Positions 1 through 10,375 of a DNA stretch of 64,000 nucleotides are shown piece by piece. Source of the DNA: Amycolatopsis vancoresmycina (lineage in GTDB: Bacteria > Actinomycetota > Actinomycetes > Mycobacteriales > Pseudonocardiaceae). The stretch is taken from NCBI RefSeq assembly GCF_000716785.1, contig NZ_JNYY01000008.1, forward strand, positions 1-64,000. The letters are read 5' to 3'. The position numbers were made by a program, and so were the translations under genes. Every line of letters begins with the position of its first letter. Positions within the stretch are counted from its first letter, which is position 1. The notes under the pieces were generated by a model. That model ran no database searches, was not told the DNA's origin, and saw only the letters and a list, made by a program, of their open reading frames with translations.

Positions 1-77
1 CCTTCATCAACCTCTCCATGATCACTATCATGACCAGGCGCCTGACCCGCCAGAAACAGCGGGCCAGGACCACCTAA
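1..77 (+). CDS. Transposase C-terminus (IS5/DDE type), cut by window edge
   Basis: Only the last 25 codons are present, reading FINLSMITIMTRRLTR and then a basic tail before TAA at 75-77. This tail resembles the C-terminus of IS5-group DDE transposases of actinomycetes, which end in a hydrophobic helix with repeated Met/Ile followed by an Arg-rich stretch. The catalytic core lies outside the window, so neither activity nor exact family can be judged. The next gene is on the opposite strand, so this is not part of a host operon. Confidence 0.55.
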   Translation, partial: FINLSMITIMTRRLTRQKQRARTT

Positions 78-100
78 CCAAGATCCAAGACAGGCTCTTA
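1..100 (+). mobile_element. Right end of an insertion sequence
   Basis: The transposase tail stops at 77 and is followed by a short non-coding stretch (78-100) ending in CCAAGACAGGCTCTTAG, the right position for a terminal inverted repeat. The left end is not in the window, so the repeat pairing and target-site duplication cannot be shown and the boundary at about 100 is a guess. Confidence 0.35.
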
Positions 101-157
101 GAACACTGTTTCTCACTCACGAGCAGCCGCGGCAGGGTGTTCAGCCGAACGGACCTC

Positions 158-185
158 GGCGGCAGGGTCCAAAGACCCTGCCGCC
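158..185 (-). terminator. Hairpin terminator of the hydroxyacid dehydrogenase gene
   Basis: GGCGGCAGGGTC at 158-169 is the exact reverse complement of 174-185, with a 4-base CAAA loop. It lies about 90 bases past the stop codon of the minus-strand dehydrogenase. There is no T-run, as is common for actinomycete terminators. Confidence 0.6.
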
Positions 186-274
186 CGCCGGGCGCGGGTG
201 GTGTTCTGTAGGGGTGCAGGCCCGCCGCAGGGCCGGTGCGGGGACCTCGGGCCCCGGCGGGCCGCACGCCTTCT

Positions 275-1207
275 TCACTCCATGACGCGGATCGGTTGCC
301 CCGCCTGGTAGGCGGCGATGTCCTCGACCGCGTCGCCGTAGAAAATCTCGTAGACCTCCCGCGTGACGAAGCCGATGTGCGGGGTCAGCACCGCGTTGTC
401 GAGTGTCCTCAGCGGATGGTCGGCGGGGAACGGCTCGGTGTCGTAGACGTCCAGCGCGGCGGCGCGGATCTCCTTGCGTCGCAACGCGTCCACCAGCGCG
501 GCTTCGTCGACGATCGGGCCGCGGGAGGTGTTCACCAGCAGCGCGGTCGGCTTCATCGCGGCGAGCTCGGCCGCGCCGACCAGGCCGCGGGTGCGCTCGC
601 CGAGCACCAGGTGGATCGACAGCACGTCCGACCGCGCGAACAGCTCGTCCTTGGACACCGCGGTGACGCCGTGCGGGTCCGCCTTCTCCTGGGTGAGGTT
701 CTGGCTCCAGGCGATGGTGTCCATCCCGAAGACCTGCCCGATCTTCGCCGCACCGGCGCCGAGCCGGCCGAGGCCGAGCAGGCCGAGCGTCTTGCCGTGC
801 AGCATGGTGCCGACGGACGTCTGCCAGCCGCCCTCGCGCATGGACCGGAACTCCTGCGGCAGGTTCCGCGACGCGGCCAGGATCAGCGCCCACGTGTGCT
901 CGGCGGTCGGTTCCCCGATGTAGCCGGTGGCGGAGACGACGACGCCGGCGCGCCGCGCGGCGGCCACGTCGATGGCCGCGTTCCGCTTGCCCGTGCTGAC
1001 CAGCAGCTTCAGGTCCGGCAGGGCGTCGAGCACCTCGGCCGGGAAGCGGGTGCGCTCGCGCATCGCGACCACCGCCTCGAAGCCCTGCAGCTGCTTGACG
1101 ACGTCGGTCAGGGGTTCGGTGAAGACCGTGATGTCGGCCTGCAGCGAGTCCCAGTCACCGAAGGTGAGGGCGACGTTCTGGTAGTCGTCGAGAATCGCGA
1201 TCCGCAT
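275..1207 (-). CDS. D-2-hydroxyacid dehydrogenase family protein
   Basis: A 310-residue NAD(H)-dependent D-isomer-specific 2-hydroxyacid dehydrogenase of the phosphoglycerate-dehydrogenase-like superfamily; the substrate is unknown. The nucleotide-binding Rossmann motif GLGRLG is at residues 145-150. The family catalytic triad is present: Arg229 in NTSRGP, Glu258 in DTEP and His277 in TPHIG. Length and domain order are normal. An in-frame ATG lies further upstream, but the family N-terminus MRIAILDDYQ begins at 1207, which also leaves the operator at 1260 outside the gene. It is divergent from the membrane-protein/TetR pair, so the operators at 1260-1307 may affect it as well. Confidence 0.85.
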   Translation of the reverse strand: MRIAILDDYQNVALTFGDWDSLQADITVFTEPLTDVVKQLQGFEAVVAMRERTRFPAEVLDALPDLKLLVSTGKRNAAIDVAAARRAGVVVSATGYIGEPTAEHTWALILAASRNLPQEFRSMREGGWQTSVGTMLHGKTLGLLGLGRLGAGAAKIGQVFGMDTIAWSQNLTQEKADPHGVTAVSKDELFARSDVLSIHLVLGERTRGLVGAAELAAMKPTALLVNTSRGPIVDEAALVDALRRKEIRAAALDVYDTEPFPADHPLRTLDNAVLTPHIGFVTREVYEIFYGDAVEDIAAYQAGQPIRVME

Positions 1208-1259
1208 GGCCTCACCGTAGCCGCGCCACGAAGTCCCCGCGGAGTGACGCGGCTCTCTC

Positions 1260-1307
1260 TTGAACGCGTTCAAAATCAGCGTTACCGTCCCTCTTGAACA
1301 CGTTCAA
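1260..1307. promoter_or_regulatory. Paired TetR-type operators
   Basis: TTGAACGCGTTCAA (1260-1273) is a perfect 14-bp palindrome. TTGAACACGTTCAA (1294-1307) is the same sequence with one central change. Their centres are 34 bp apart, in the divergent intergenic space and just upstream of the ribosome binding site of the 1320 gene. Palindromes with TTGAAC/GTTCAA arms are typical TetR-family operators, and a TetR gene follows immediately, so autoregulation of the 1320-2418 pair is likely (inference). Confidence 0.7.
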
Positions 1308-1319
1308 AAAGGAGGCACC

Positions 1320-1739
1320 ATGGATCACGTCGTCCTCGCGTACGCCCTCTACCTGCTGATCAGCATTCCGCTGACCGTGCTCGTGGCCCGGACGCTGAGC
1401 AAACACGGCCGCACCTTCCTGGCCGAGGTCTTCGCCGACAGCCCGGGCTTGGCCAACGCCGTCAACCAGCTGCTGGTCGTCGGCTTCTACCTGGTCAGCC
1501 TCGGGTTCGTGACGCTGTTCCTGACCAGCGGCGCCGACATCACCACGGCACGGGAGGTGTTCGAGATGCTGTCGGTCAAGATCGGCACGGTGGCGCTCGT
1601 GCTCGGCGCCATGCACCTGCTCAACGTCCTGGTCTTCAACGGCATCCGGCGCCGCCACCTGACCCCGAAGCCCGCGCCGGTCCCCGTGCCACTGCCGTAC
1701 CCCGGCGTGCCGCAGGCCCCGCCCTTCCCGGCTCCCTGA
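1320..1739 (+). CDS. Small integral membrane protein, unknown function
   Basis: 139 residues with three or four hydrophobic segments (about 4-23, 48-68 and 85-110) and a proline-rich cytoplasmic tail. No enzymatic motif is recognised. The start at 1320 is chosen because AAGGAGG sits 6-10 bases upstream; an earlier in-frame ATG would place the operators inside the gene. The gene lies 10 bases before the TetR regulator and behind its predicted operators, the usual layout for a membrane protein induced by a TetR ligand. A transport or membrane-stress role is possible but unproven. Confidence 0.75.
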   Translation: MDHVVLAYALYLLISIPLTVLVARTLSKHGRTFLAEVFADSPGLANAVNQLLVVGFYLVSLGFVTLFLTSGADITTAREVFEMLSVKIGTVALVLGAMHLLNVLVFNGIRRRHLTPKPAPVPVPLPYPGVPQAPPFPAP

Positions 1740-1749
1740 CGGCGCTAAC

Positions 1750-2418
1750 GTGCAGCGCGTGGCCAAGAGCGAGGAAACGCGGTCCCTGATCGTCACGACC
1801 GCGATGCGGCTGTTCACCGAGAACGGCTACGACCGCACGACGATGCGCGCGATCGCCGCCGAGGCGGGCGTCTCGGTCGGCAACGCCTACTACTACTTCT
1901 CGTCCAAGGAACAGCTGATCCAGGGCTTCTACGACGAGATGGCCGGGCAGCACCTGACGGCGGCCCGTGCCCTGCTGGACGGGCGCCCGGGCTTCGCGGA
2001 CCGGCTCAAGGCCGTGCTGCTGTGCTGGCTCGACGTCGCCGAGCCCTACCACCGGTTCGGCACCCAGTTCTTCGTCAACGCGGCCGACCCGGAGTCGCCG
2101 CTGAGCCCGTTCAGCGTCGACTCCTCGGCCGCCCGCGAAGCGTCGATCGGCCTGATGCGCGAGGTCGTCGACGGCTCCGACGTGAAGCTCGACCCGGAAC
2201 TGCGGGACCAGCTGCCGGAGCTGCTGTGGCTCTACCAGATGGGCGTGGTGCTGTTCTGGGTCCACGACCGCTCGGCGGGCACGAAACGCAGCCGGCTGCT
2301 GGTCGAGCGCAGCGTCCCGCTGCTGGCCCGGCTGGCCGCGCTCTCCCGGCTGCGGGTGTTCCGCCCGGTCAGCCGGGAGATCGTGGACCTGATCCAGGAG
2401 CTGGCTAAGCGGGACTGA
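1750..2418 (+). CDS. TetR/AcrR family transcriptional regulator
   Basis: 222 residues. The N-terminal helix-turn-helix is clear: the region around TENGYDRTTMRAIAAEAGVS, followed by VGNAYYYFSSKEQL, matches the TetR recognition helix. The C-terminal ligand-binding domain is helical and not assignable. GTG at 1750 gives the longest form; GTG at 1759 (VAKSEETR) is an equally good start, and no clear Shine-Dalgarno decides between them. It most likely represses itself and the upstream membrane-protein gene through the two palindromes at 1260-1307. Confidence 0.85.
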   Translation: MQRVAKSEETRSLIVTTAMRLFTENGYDRTTMRAIAAEAGVSVGNAYYYFSSKEQLIQGFYDEMAGQHLTAARALLDGRPGFADRLKAVLLCWLDVAEPYHRFGTQFFVNAADPESPLSPFSVDSSAAREASIGLMREVVDGSDVKLDPELRDQLPELLWLYQMGVVLFWVHDRSAGTKRSRLLVERSVPLLARLAALSRLRVFRPVSREIVDLIQELAKRD

Positions 2419-2419
2419 C

Positions 2420-2735
2420 GGCCCGGAAGTACAGGAGCCGCAGGTTCGCCGTCCACGCCGGATCGACCGTGCCGGGCACCACCGCCAGTCCTCGCCGGAG
2501 TGGTGCACCGAGAAGACCGGTGCCCCGCCGGGGCAGAGGCCCGGTCCGCCGGGCAGTGCAGCACGAGCAAGGCCGTGACGACATCGATCGAGGCGTCCGG
2601 CAGCGCGAGCGGCCGGGTGATGTCTGCGACCTCGAACCGCGCGCCGGCGATCATCCCTGCGCTGGGGTCGACGCCGAGGGTATCGCTTGCCCGCTAGGTG
2701 ACCGGCCAGGTCCAGGATCGCGAGGGGCTTAGCGC
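2420..2735 (-). pseudogene. Decayed class I SAM-dependent methyltransferase
   Basis: No intact frame exists, but minus-strand fragments in different frames line up with one methyltransferase: ARFEVADITRPLALPDASID then VVTALLVLHCPAD (motif II region, about 2590-2650), followed in another frame by HHSGEDWRWCP (about 2470-2505), the typical end of the catalytic domain. The N-terminal SAM-binding half is mostly lost and at least one frameshift separates the pieces. It lies between the TetR gene and grpB-like gene as a relic. Confidence 0.6.
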
Positions 2736-3340
2736 GCGTCGGTGACGGAGTCCTCGGCGTGGCCGTCGTACTGCTCGGCCCGGGCGCGGTCGATGATCTC
2801 GTTGATCACCGCCGTCTTGGCGTCGGCGTAGTTCTGGACGTACTTCCACACCCGGGCGGCCAGCTCGCGCTTCTTGGCCGCGTACAGCTCGAGTTCTTCC
2901 GGGTGCGAGCGCAGGCGGTCGCGGAAGAGACGGAAGCGCGGGGTCTCGCCGTTGCCCGGCGAGTGGACGTGCAGGTTGATGTTCGTGTCCGGGCCCTTGA
3001 AGCAGCGGTGCTTCTCCCAGTCCGGCTCGCGGATGACGAGCCGGTAGCCCGCCGCCGCCAGCGCGGGGACGTAGGCGTCCTCGTCGCCGGAGTCCGGGAC
3101 CTCCAGCAGGATGTCGATGATCGGCTTGGCGCACAGCCCGGGCACCGACGTCGAGCCGACGTGCTCGAGGACGACCACCTGCTCGCCGAGCACCCCGCGG
3201 ATGCGCTCGGCCTCCCGCTCGAACAGCTTCGGCCACTCCGGGTCGTAGTCGGCGAGGGTGATCGCCGCGTTGTGCTCCGGCGGCTCGCCGACCCAGATCG
3301 CGGCGATCTGCTCGTCGTTCAGCGCGTCTTGACTGGTCAT
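2729..3340 (-). CDS. GrpB family protein (nucleotidyltransferase fold)
   Basis: 203 residues matching the GrpB/DUF2157-like nucleotidyltransferase family. It has the signature DYDPEWPKLFEREAERIR near the N-terminus, then VVVLEHVGSTSVPGL and KPIIDILLEV, where the GSTSVPGL motif and following acidic residues form the nucleotidyltransferase core. A C-terminal helical segment (YAAKKRELAARVWKYVQNYA) is typical. The biochemical role of the family is unsettled. The start at 3340 is preceded by GAAGGGGG at a suitable distance, which excludes the upstream ATG. It is transcribed alone, 61 bases past the aroE stop. Confidence 0.85.
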   Translation of the reverse strand: MTSQDALNDEQIAAIWVGEPPEHNAAITLADYDPEWPKLFEREAERIRGVLGEQVVVLEHVGSTSVPGLCAKPIIDILLEVPDSGDEDAYVPALAAAGYRLVIREPDWEKHRCFKGPDTNINLHVHSPGNGETPRFRLFRDRLRSHPEELELYAAKKRELAARVWKYVQNYADAKTAVINEIIDRARAEQYDGHAEDSVTDAR

Positions 3341-3401
3341 TCCGGTAGACCCCCTTCGAAACAAGGCAGTCGACCAGATTATCGGCACGTGCAAGCGGTT
3401 T

Positions 3402-4259
3402 TCAGCTGATCGGCAGCGGCAGCAGGTTCCCGGTCGCCTCGCGCAGCGCGTCCCGCATCGCCGCCCGCGGGGCCGGGCGGCCGGTGAAGTGCTCGGCCTG
3501 GCCGAACGCCTGGTGCAGCAGCATGTCCAGCCCGGTTGCGAGCCGGCCGCCGCGAGCCGCGACCGCTTCGGCGAGCGGCGTCGGCCACGGGTGGTAGATG
3601 ACGTCGAGGACGTGCGCGACCACGGCGAGGTCGGCCACGTGCGCGGCGACCGCGTCCGGCGGGACGGTGTTCACCAGGACCGCCGCCCCCGCCGCCAGCG
3701 CCGTGAAGTCCGTCTCGGACCAGCGCAGGACGTCGACGTCGAGCGACGCCCGCTTCGCCGCGTCGAGCGTTTCGCCGGCCCGGGCCGGTTCGCGCACGAC
3801 CAGCCGCACCTGCCGCACGCCGAGGTCCGCGAGCCCGACGACCGCCGCCGCCGCGGTGCCGCCCGCGCCCAGCACGATCGCGGTGTCCCCGGGGGACGGC
3901 TGGTAGCCGCCGGCCGCCCGCAGCGCGCCGGTGACGCCCTCGACGTCGGTGCAGTCGGCGAGCCAGCCCGTCCCGGACCGCACGAGGGTGTTGGCCGCGC
4001 CGACCGCGGCCGCCCGCGGCGTCACCTCGCCGGCGTGGTCGAGGGCCGCGCGCTTGCCCGGCATGGTCACCGAAAACCCGGCCCACTCCGGGCCGAGGCC
4101 GTCGACCAGCGCCGGGAGCTCCGCGGCGCCGGTCTCGATCCGCTCGTACGTCCAGCCGGTCAGGCCGAGCGCGGCGAACGCGGCGCCGTGCAGCACCGGG
4201 GACAGCGAGTGCGCCACCGGCTTTCCGAGCACGGCGGCCTTGCGCGGCTCAGATGACAC
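3402..4259 (-). CDS. aroE: Shikimate dehydrogenase
   Basis: 285 residues. Reduces 3-dehydroshikimate to shikimate with NADPH in aromatic amino acid synthesis (family knowledge). The N-terminal substrate motif AVLGKPVAHSLSPVLH is at about 7-22. FSVTMPGKRAALDHAGEVTP carries the catalytic Lys, with Asp in DCTDVEG. The NADP-binding glycine loop GAGGTAAA follows, and GLDMLLHQAFGQAEHFTG closes the fold. The GTG start at 4259 overlaps the 3' end of mltG by 11 bases, so the two are translationally coupled. It is the last gene of the alaS-ruvX-mltG-aroE operon, the same order as in mycobacteria. Confidence 0.95.
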   Translation of the reverse strand: MSSEPRKAAVLGKPVAHSLSPVLHGAAFAALGLTGWTYERIETGAAELPALVDGLGPEWAGFSVTMPGKRAALDHAGEVTPRAAAVGAANTLVRSGTGWLADCTDVEGVTGALRAAGGYQPSPGDTAIVLGAGGTAAAAVVGLADLGVRQVRLVVREPARAGETLDAAKRASLDVDVLRWSETDFTALAAGAAVLVNTVPPDAVAAHVADLAVVAHVLDVIYHPWPTPLAEAVAARGGRLATGLDMLLHQAFGQAEHFTGRPAPRAAMRDALREATGNLLPLPIS

Positions 4260-6372
4260 CGCGTGACCTGGCCAGGTCCCGGTTGCGGTTGTGCTCGTCG
4301 TTGGTGACCGCGAAGCACGAGAGGCCGTTCTTCTCGCACTTGACGAAGTACACCCAGTCACCCTCGGGCGGCTTGACCGCCACCTTGATCGCGTCCGGGC
4401 TCGGCACCGCGATCGGGGTCGGCGGCAGCCCGGTGTTCTTGTACGTGTTGTACGCGCCGGACTTCGCCCGGTCGCCTTCGTCCGTCAGCAGCGTCGGGCG
4501 GTCCAGCACGTAGTTGACGGTCGAGTCCATCTGCAGCCGCATGTTGATCTTCAGCCGGTTGTAGATGACCCGCGAGAGCTTGCCGAAGTCGGCCTTCACC
4601 GCCTCGCGCTCGATGATCGAGGCGATGATCAGCGTCTGGTACGGCGTCATGCCCGGGCCGGTCGACTGCGGGGTCAGCCCGTCGTTCTGCAGCGCCTCGG
4701 CCGAGCTGTGCACCAGCTGCCCGAGGATCTCCGGCGCGGTGGACCCGGGCTTGACGTCGTAGACGCCGGGCGCGATCAGGCCCTCCAGCCTGCGGTCCTT
4801 GCGGTCGGCCTTGTTCGCCGGCTCGATCGCCCAGTCCGGCACGCCGAGCTGCTTGAGGTCCGCCGCCTCGACGGCCTTGCGCAGGTCGTCGGCCGAGACG
4901 CAGGTGCTCTTCCCGTTGAGCTGCGCGCAGGACGCCTTCGCCATCAGGCTGTACACGCCGGGCGTGACCTTGCCGTCGGGCTGGGTGATGTCGTCGAACT
5001 GCGTGTACGGCCGGATCTCCAGCTGCCCGACGCGCGCGTCCGGGGTGGTGATCCGGTCGACCGCGCTGGCCCCGGACATGTGCGACTTCATCACGTAGAA
5101 GCCGTGCTGGACCCGGGCGAGCTTCGGGTTGTCCTCGCCGGCCTTCACGAACGCCTTGCCGCTGGCGACGATGCCCGCACTGGCGAGCTTCGCGCCGATC
5201 GCGGACGTCGTGTCGCCGTCGTCCACCTGGAACACGACGTCGTCGGTGCCGGCGCCGTCGAAGTCGTCGTAGCCGAAGATCCGGTTGAAGCCGTAGTAGG
5301 CGCCGCCCGCGAGCAGGGCGATCACCGCGATCGCGGCGACCCAGCCGAGGGCGCGCTTGCCCTTCTTCTTCCGCGGCTTCTCCGGCTCTTCGTCGTAGTC
5401 GTCGTACTCCTCGTCGTACTCCGCCTCGTCGTAGTCCGCGTACTCGTCGTACTCGTCGTAGTCCGCGTATTCGTCGTCCTCGGCGAGCGGCTCGGGTTCC
5501 TCGCGCGGCGCGCGGGGCGGCTCGGCCGGGGGCGGCGGGGCGAGCGCGGGCAGGACGTCGGTGACCGGTTCCTCGCGCACCGGCGGGGCCGGCGGACGGC
5601 GGCGGCGCTCGGCGCCGGGTTCGGGCACGCCTGCGGACCGGTCACCCGGCTGGGCGGGCCGCCGGGCGGGCGGTTCGGGGACGGCGTCGGGATCGGGGGC
5701 CGGGCGGCGGCGCCGCGAATCGGCGGACTCGGCCGCTTCGGGGGCGCGGCGGCGGCCGGGCGGCGGCGCGGCGGCTTCCCGCGGCTCGGGTGCCGGGCCA
5801 CGCCGGCCCGGTGGGGGCTCGGCCGCGTCGGGCTCGGCGCGACGCCGTCGCGGGGGCGCCGGTTCGATGCGCTCGGGCATGGCGCGCCGCCGGCCTTCGG
5901 CTTCGCCGGGGTCCGGCGCCGTGCGACGCCGGGGCGCCCTGGCCTCGGTCTCCCCGGGGTCCGGCGCGCGGCGGCGGCGCGGGGCCGGCGGCTCGAGCTC
6001 CGAGCCCTCGTCGAGGCCGTGGCGGGCGCGGGCGGCGCGGGCCGGGGCGGCCCGCCGCTCCTGGGGGTCGACGTCGTCGTCGGCCGGGGGCAGGGTGCCC
6101 GGCGGCTCGAGGCGGCGGCGACGGCCGGACGGCGGGGCGTCCTGGCGCGGGTCGTAGGCCGGCTCCCCGGGCCGGGCCCGGCGGGAGGGCTGCGGCAGGT
6201 CGTACTCGCCGCTGGGCGCCTGCCCGCGACGCGGCGGCAGCTCGTGCTGGCCGCTCGGGGTGTGGCGCGGGTCGGCACGGCGCGGTGCGGGCCGGGACGG
6301 CGGCGGGGTGGCCGCTTCCGGCTCGCGCAGTCGCCGGCGCCCGCGTGAAGGCTCAGGTGGCTGCTCGTTCAT
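4249..6372 (-). CDS. mltG: Endolytic peptidoglycan transglycosylase MltG with long disordered N-terminus
   Basis: 707 residues, about twice the length of E. coli MltG. Residues 1 to about 335 are a low-complexity Pro/Arg/Ala/Glu-rich cytoplasmic region that ends in a dense Asp/Tyr/Glu stretch (roughly 300-330) and a KPRKKKGKRA basic patch. One membrane helix (about 341-362) follows, then the extracytoplasmic YceG domain. The catalytic Glu lies in IIASIIEREAV near residue 588, with the flanking YNRL and MRLQMDSTVNY motifs intact. MltG cleaves nascent glycan strands. Its ATG overlaps the ruvX stop as ATGA. The long tail suggests regulation or scaffolding at the inner face of the membrane. Confidence 0.95.
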   Translation of the reverse strand: MNEQPPEPSRGRRRLREPEAATPPPSRPAPRRADPRHTPSGQHELPPRRGQAPSGEYDLPQPSRRARPGEPAYDPRQDAPPSGRRRRLEPPGTLPPADDDVDPQERRAAPARAARARHGLDEGSELEPPAPRRRRAPDPGETEARAPRRRTAPDPGEAEGRRRAMPERIEPAPPRRRRAEPDAAEPPPGRRGPAPEPREAAAPPPGRRRAPEAAESADSRRRRPAPDPDAVPEPPARRPAQPGDRSAGVPEPGAERRRRPPAPPVREEPVTDVLPALAPPPPAEPPRAPREEPEPLAEDDEYADYDEYDEYADYDEAEYDEEYDDYDEEPEKPRKKKGKRALGWVAAIAVIALLAGGAYYGFNRIFGYDDFDGAGTDDVVFQVDDGDTTSAIGAKLASAGIVASGKAFVKAGEDNPKLARVQHGFYVMKSHMSGASAVDRITTPDARVGQLEIRPYTQFDDITQPDGKVTPGVYSLMAKASCAQLNGKSTCVSADDLRKAVEAADLKQLGVPDWAIEPANKADRKDRRLEGLIAPGVYDVKPGSTAPEILGQLVHSSAEALQNDGLTPQSTGPGMTPYQTLIIASIIEREAVKADFGKLSRVIYNRLKINMRLQMDSTVNYVLDRPTLLTDEGDRAKSGAYNTYKNTGLPPTPIAVPSPDAIKVAVKPPEGDWVYFVKCEKNGLSCFAVTNDEHNRNRDLARSRGVI

Positions 6373-6861
6373 CGGTCTCCCTCCCGGGCGCGGTGCGCAG
6401 CGGCGGCGTCGATCCAGGCCTGCAGGATCTCGACGGCGGCGGCCTGGTCGACCACCGCGCGCTGCTTGCGGCCTTTGACCCCGCGCTGGGAGAGGATGCG
6501 GGATGCGGTGACCGTGGTCAGCCGCTCGTCGCCCAGCCGGACCGGCACGGGCGCTATCCGCCCGGCCAGGCGTTCAGAATACGCGATGGCCAGCTCGGCC
6601 GCCGGGCCCTGGCGGTTGGCGAGCGTTCTCGGCAGGCCCACGATCACCTCGACCACCTCGTGTTCGGTGACGAGCGCGGCCAGCTGGTCCAGATCACTGT
6701 CGTCGGTCGCATCGCGGGAGAGGGTAACCAATGGCGACGCCAGCACGGGGGCCGGATCGCTCAGCGCCACCCCGACCCGGACGGATCCGACATCCACGCC
6801 GAGCCGGCGGCCCCGGCCCGGATCGCCCACGCCGGGACGGTCCGGGCCGCGGTTTCCGCGG

Positions 6862-6869
<8 letters not shown>
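6369..6869 (-). CDS. ruvX: YqgF/RuvX family Holliday junction resolvase-like protein
   Basis: About 166 residues with the RNase H-like fold: LGVDVGSVRVGVALSDP carries the first catalytic Asp, VEVIVGLP the second acidic strand region, and VRLGDERLTTVTA the third (Glu). The C-terminal QRAVVDQAAAVEILQ with the last Asp is intact. The family acts in 16S rRNA 3' processing and/or recombination. The start is uncertain: TTG at 6869 overlaps the alaS stop by 8 bases and is used here; GTG at 6830 would shorten the poorly conserved N-terminus. Neither has a strong ribosome binding site, consistent with coupling to alaS. Confidence 0.9.
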
Positions 6870-9522
<2,653 letters not shown>

Positions 9523-9594
9523 GGGTGTGTCCTTGTGACGGTGGTTCGGAACGGGGTCGGCGGCGACGGCGAAGGGGTTCCGGGCAGGCCCGGA

Positions 9595-9897
9595 TCAGCC
9601 CTCCGCCCGGCGAGCTCGCCGGACCGGGCGCCGGGCGGCCGCGTGCCGTCCCTCGGCGCGGGGCGCTGCCACGCCCGTCCGCTCCTCGACCATGTCGTGC
9701 AGCTCCTGTTCCCGCTCGTTCATGCCCGCGCGCACCTCGGCGCCGAACGAACCCACGGCACCCGCCAGCTCGCGCACGGCGTCCCCCAGGTTCGATGCTA
9801 ACCCGGCCGGGGTGGCCTGACGAGCCGTTTCGGCGGCCTTGCGGGACAGCGCGACGCCGGCGACCACGCCGACGCCGAGCCAGAACAGCCGCTTCAT
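9595..9897 (-). CDS. DUF6167 family small membrane-anchored protein
   Basis: 100 residues. An N-terminal hydrophobic segment (FWLGVGVVAGVALS, 4-18) is followed by an amphipathic region (AAETARQATPAGLASNLGDA) and a basic Arg/Ala-rich tail. It matches the short protein habitually encoded just upstream of alaS in actinomycetes (DUF6167); function unknown. Its ATG overlaps the stop of the DUF948 gene as ATGA, so the two are almost certainly co-translated and may interact. Confidence 0.8.
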   Translation of the reverse strand: MKRLFWLGVGVVAGVALSRKAAETARQATPAGLASNLGDAVRELAGAVGSFGAEVRAGMNEREQELHDMVEERTGVAAPRAEGRHAAARRPVRRARRAEG

Positions 9898-10280
9898 TTC
9901 CCGGCCTTCCTGGCGGCCTTCAAGGCGCTCTTCTTCTTGCGCGCCTTGATCGCCTTGGACAGGCCGTAGGACAGCGCCGCGGTCTTGACCAGCGGGCCGC
10001 CCAGCGTCGCGGTGAACACCGACGTCAGCGCGGAGACGTTCCCGGTGACGGCCTGGGCGTTCGCGGTGACGGCGTCCACCCGCTCGAGCTGGGTGTTGAC
10101 GTGCGTGATCGTCTCGTTCGCGCCGATCAGCAGCGGATCGGTGTTGCTGTTGGTGCGCTCGATCGCCTCGGTGGCCGCGTCCAGCGTCTTGCCGAGCTTG
10201 ATCAGCGGGATCGCCAGCAGGACGACCAGCACCACGAATGCTCCTGCGGCGATCAACGCGGCGATCTGCCCTGCCGACAC
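9894..10280 (-). CDS. DUF948 domain-containing protein
   Basis: 128 residues: an N-terminal membrane helix (IAALIAAGAFVVLVVLLAIP), then a long amphipathic helical region with heptad spacing (LIKLGKTLDAATEAIERTNS) and a lysine-rich C-terminus (KAIKARKKKSALKAARKAGK). This is the usual architecture of DUF948 proteins, which resemble the coiled-coil part of chemotaxis receptors. Function unknown. It is the first gene of the alaS operon and overlaps DUF6167 by four bases. Confidence 0.85.
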   Translation of the reverse strand: MSAGQIAALIAAGAFVVLVVLLAIPLIKLGKTLDAATEAIERTNSNTDPLLIGANETITHVNTQLERVDAVTANAQAVTGNVSALTSVFTATLGGPLVKTAALSYGLSKAIKARKKKSALKAARKAGK

Positions 10281-10375
10281 GGGCCCTCCTCGGTTCAGGG
10301 GTCGGGATGCCGACTGAGGTTACCGCCTGGCCGGGTCCCCGACCGTGTCACCCCGCCGGGCCCGGAAAGCCCGGC

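Noticed and set aside
4291..6348. A 685-codon open frame on the plus strand opposite mltG
   Set aside because: It is the antisense reading of the repetitive Pro/Arg region of mltG; composition follows GC3 of the sense gene and no protein family is recognisable.
9523..9594. T-box or attenuator ahead of ruvX/alaS or aspS
   Set aside because: alaS has an internal operon position here and no T-box-like conserved sequence was seen before alaS or aspS.
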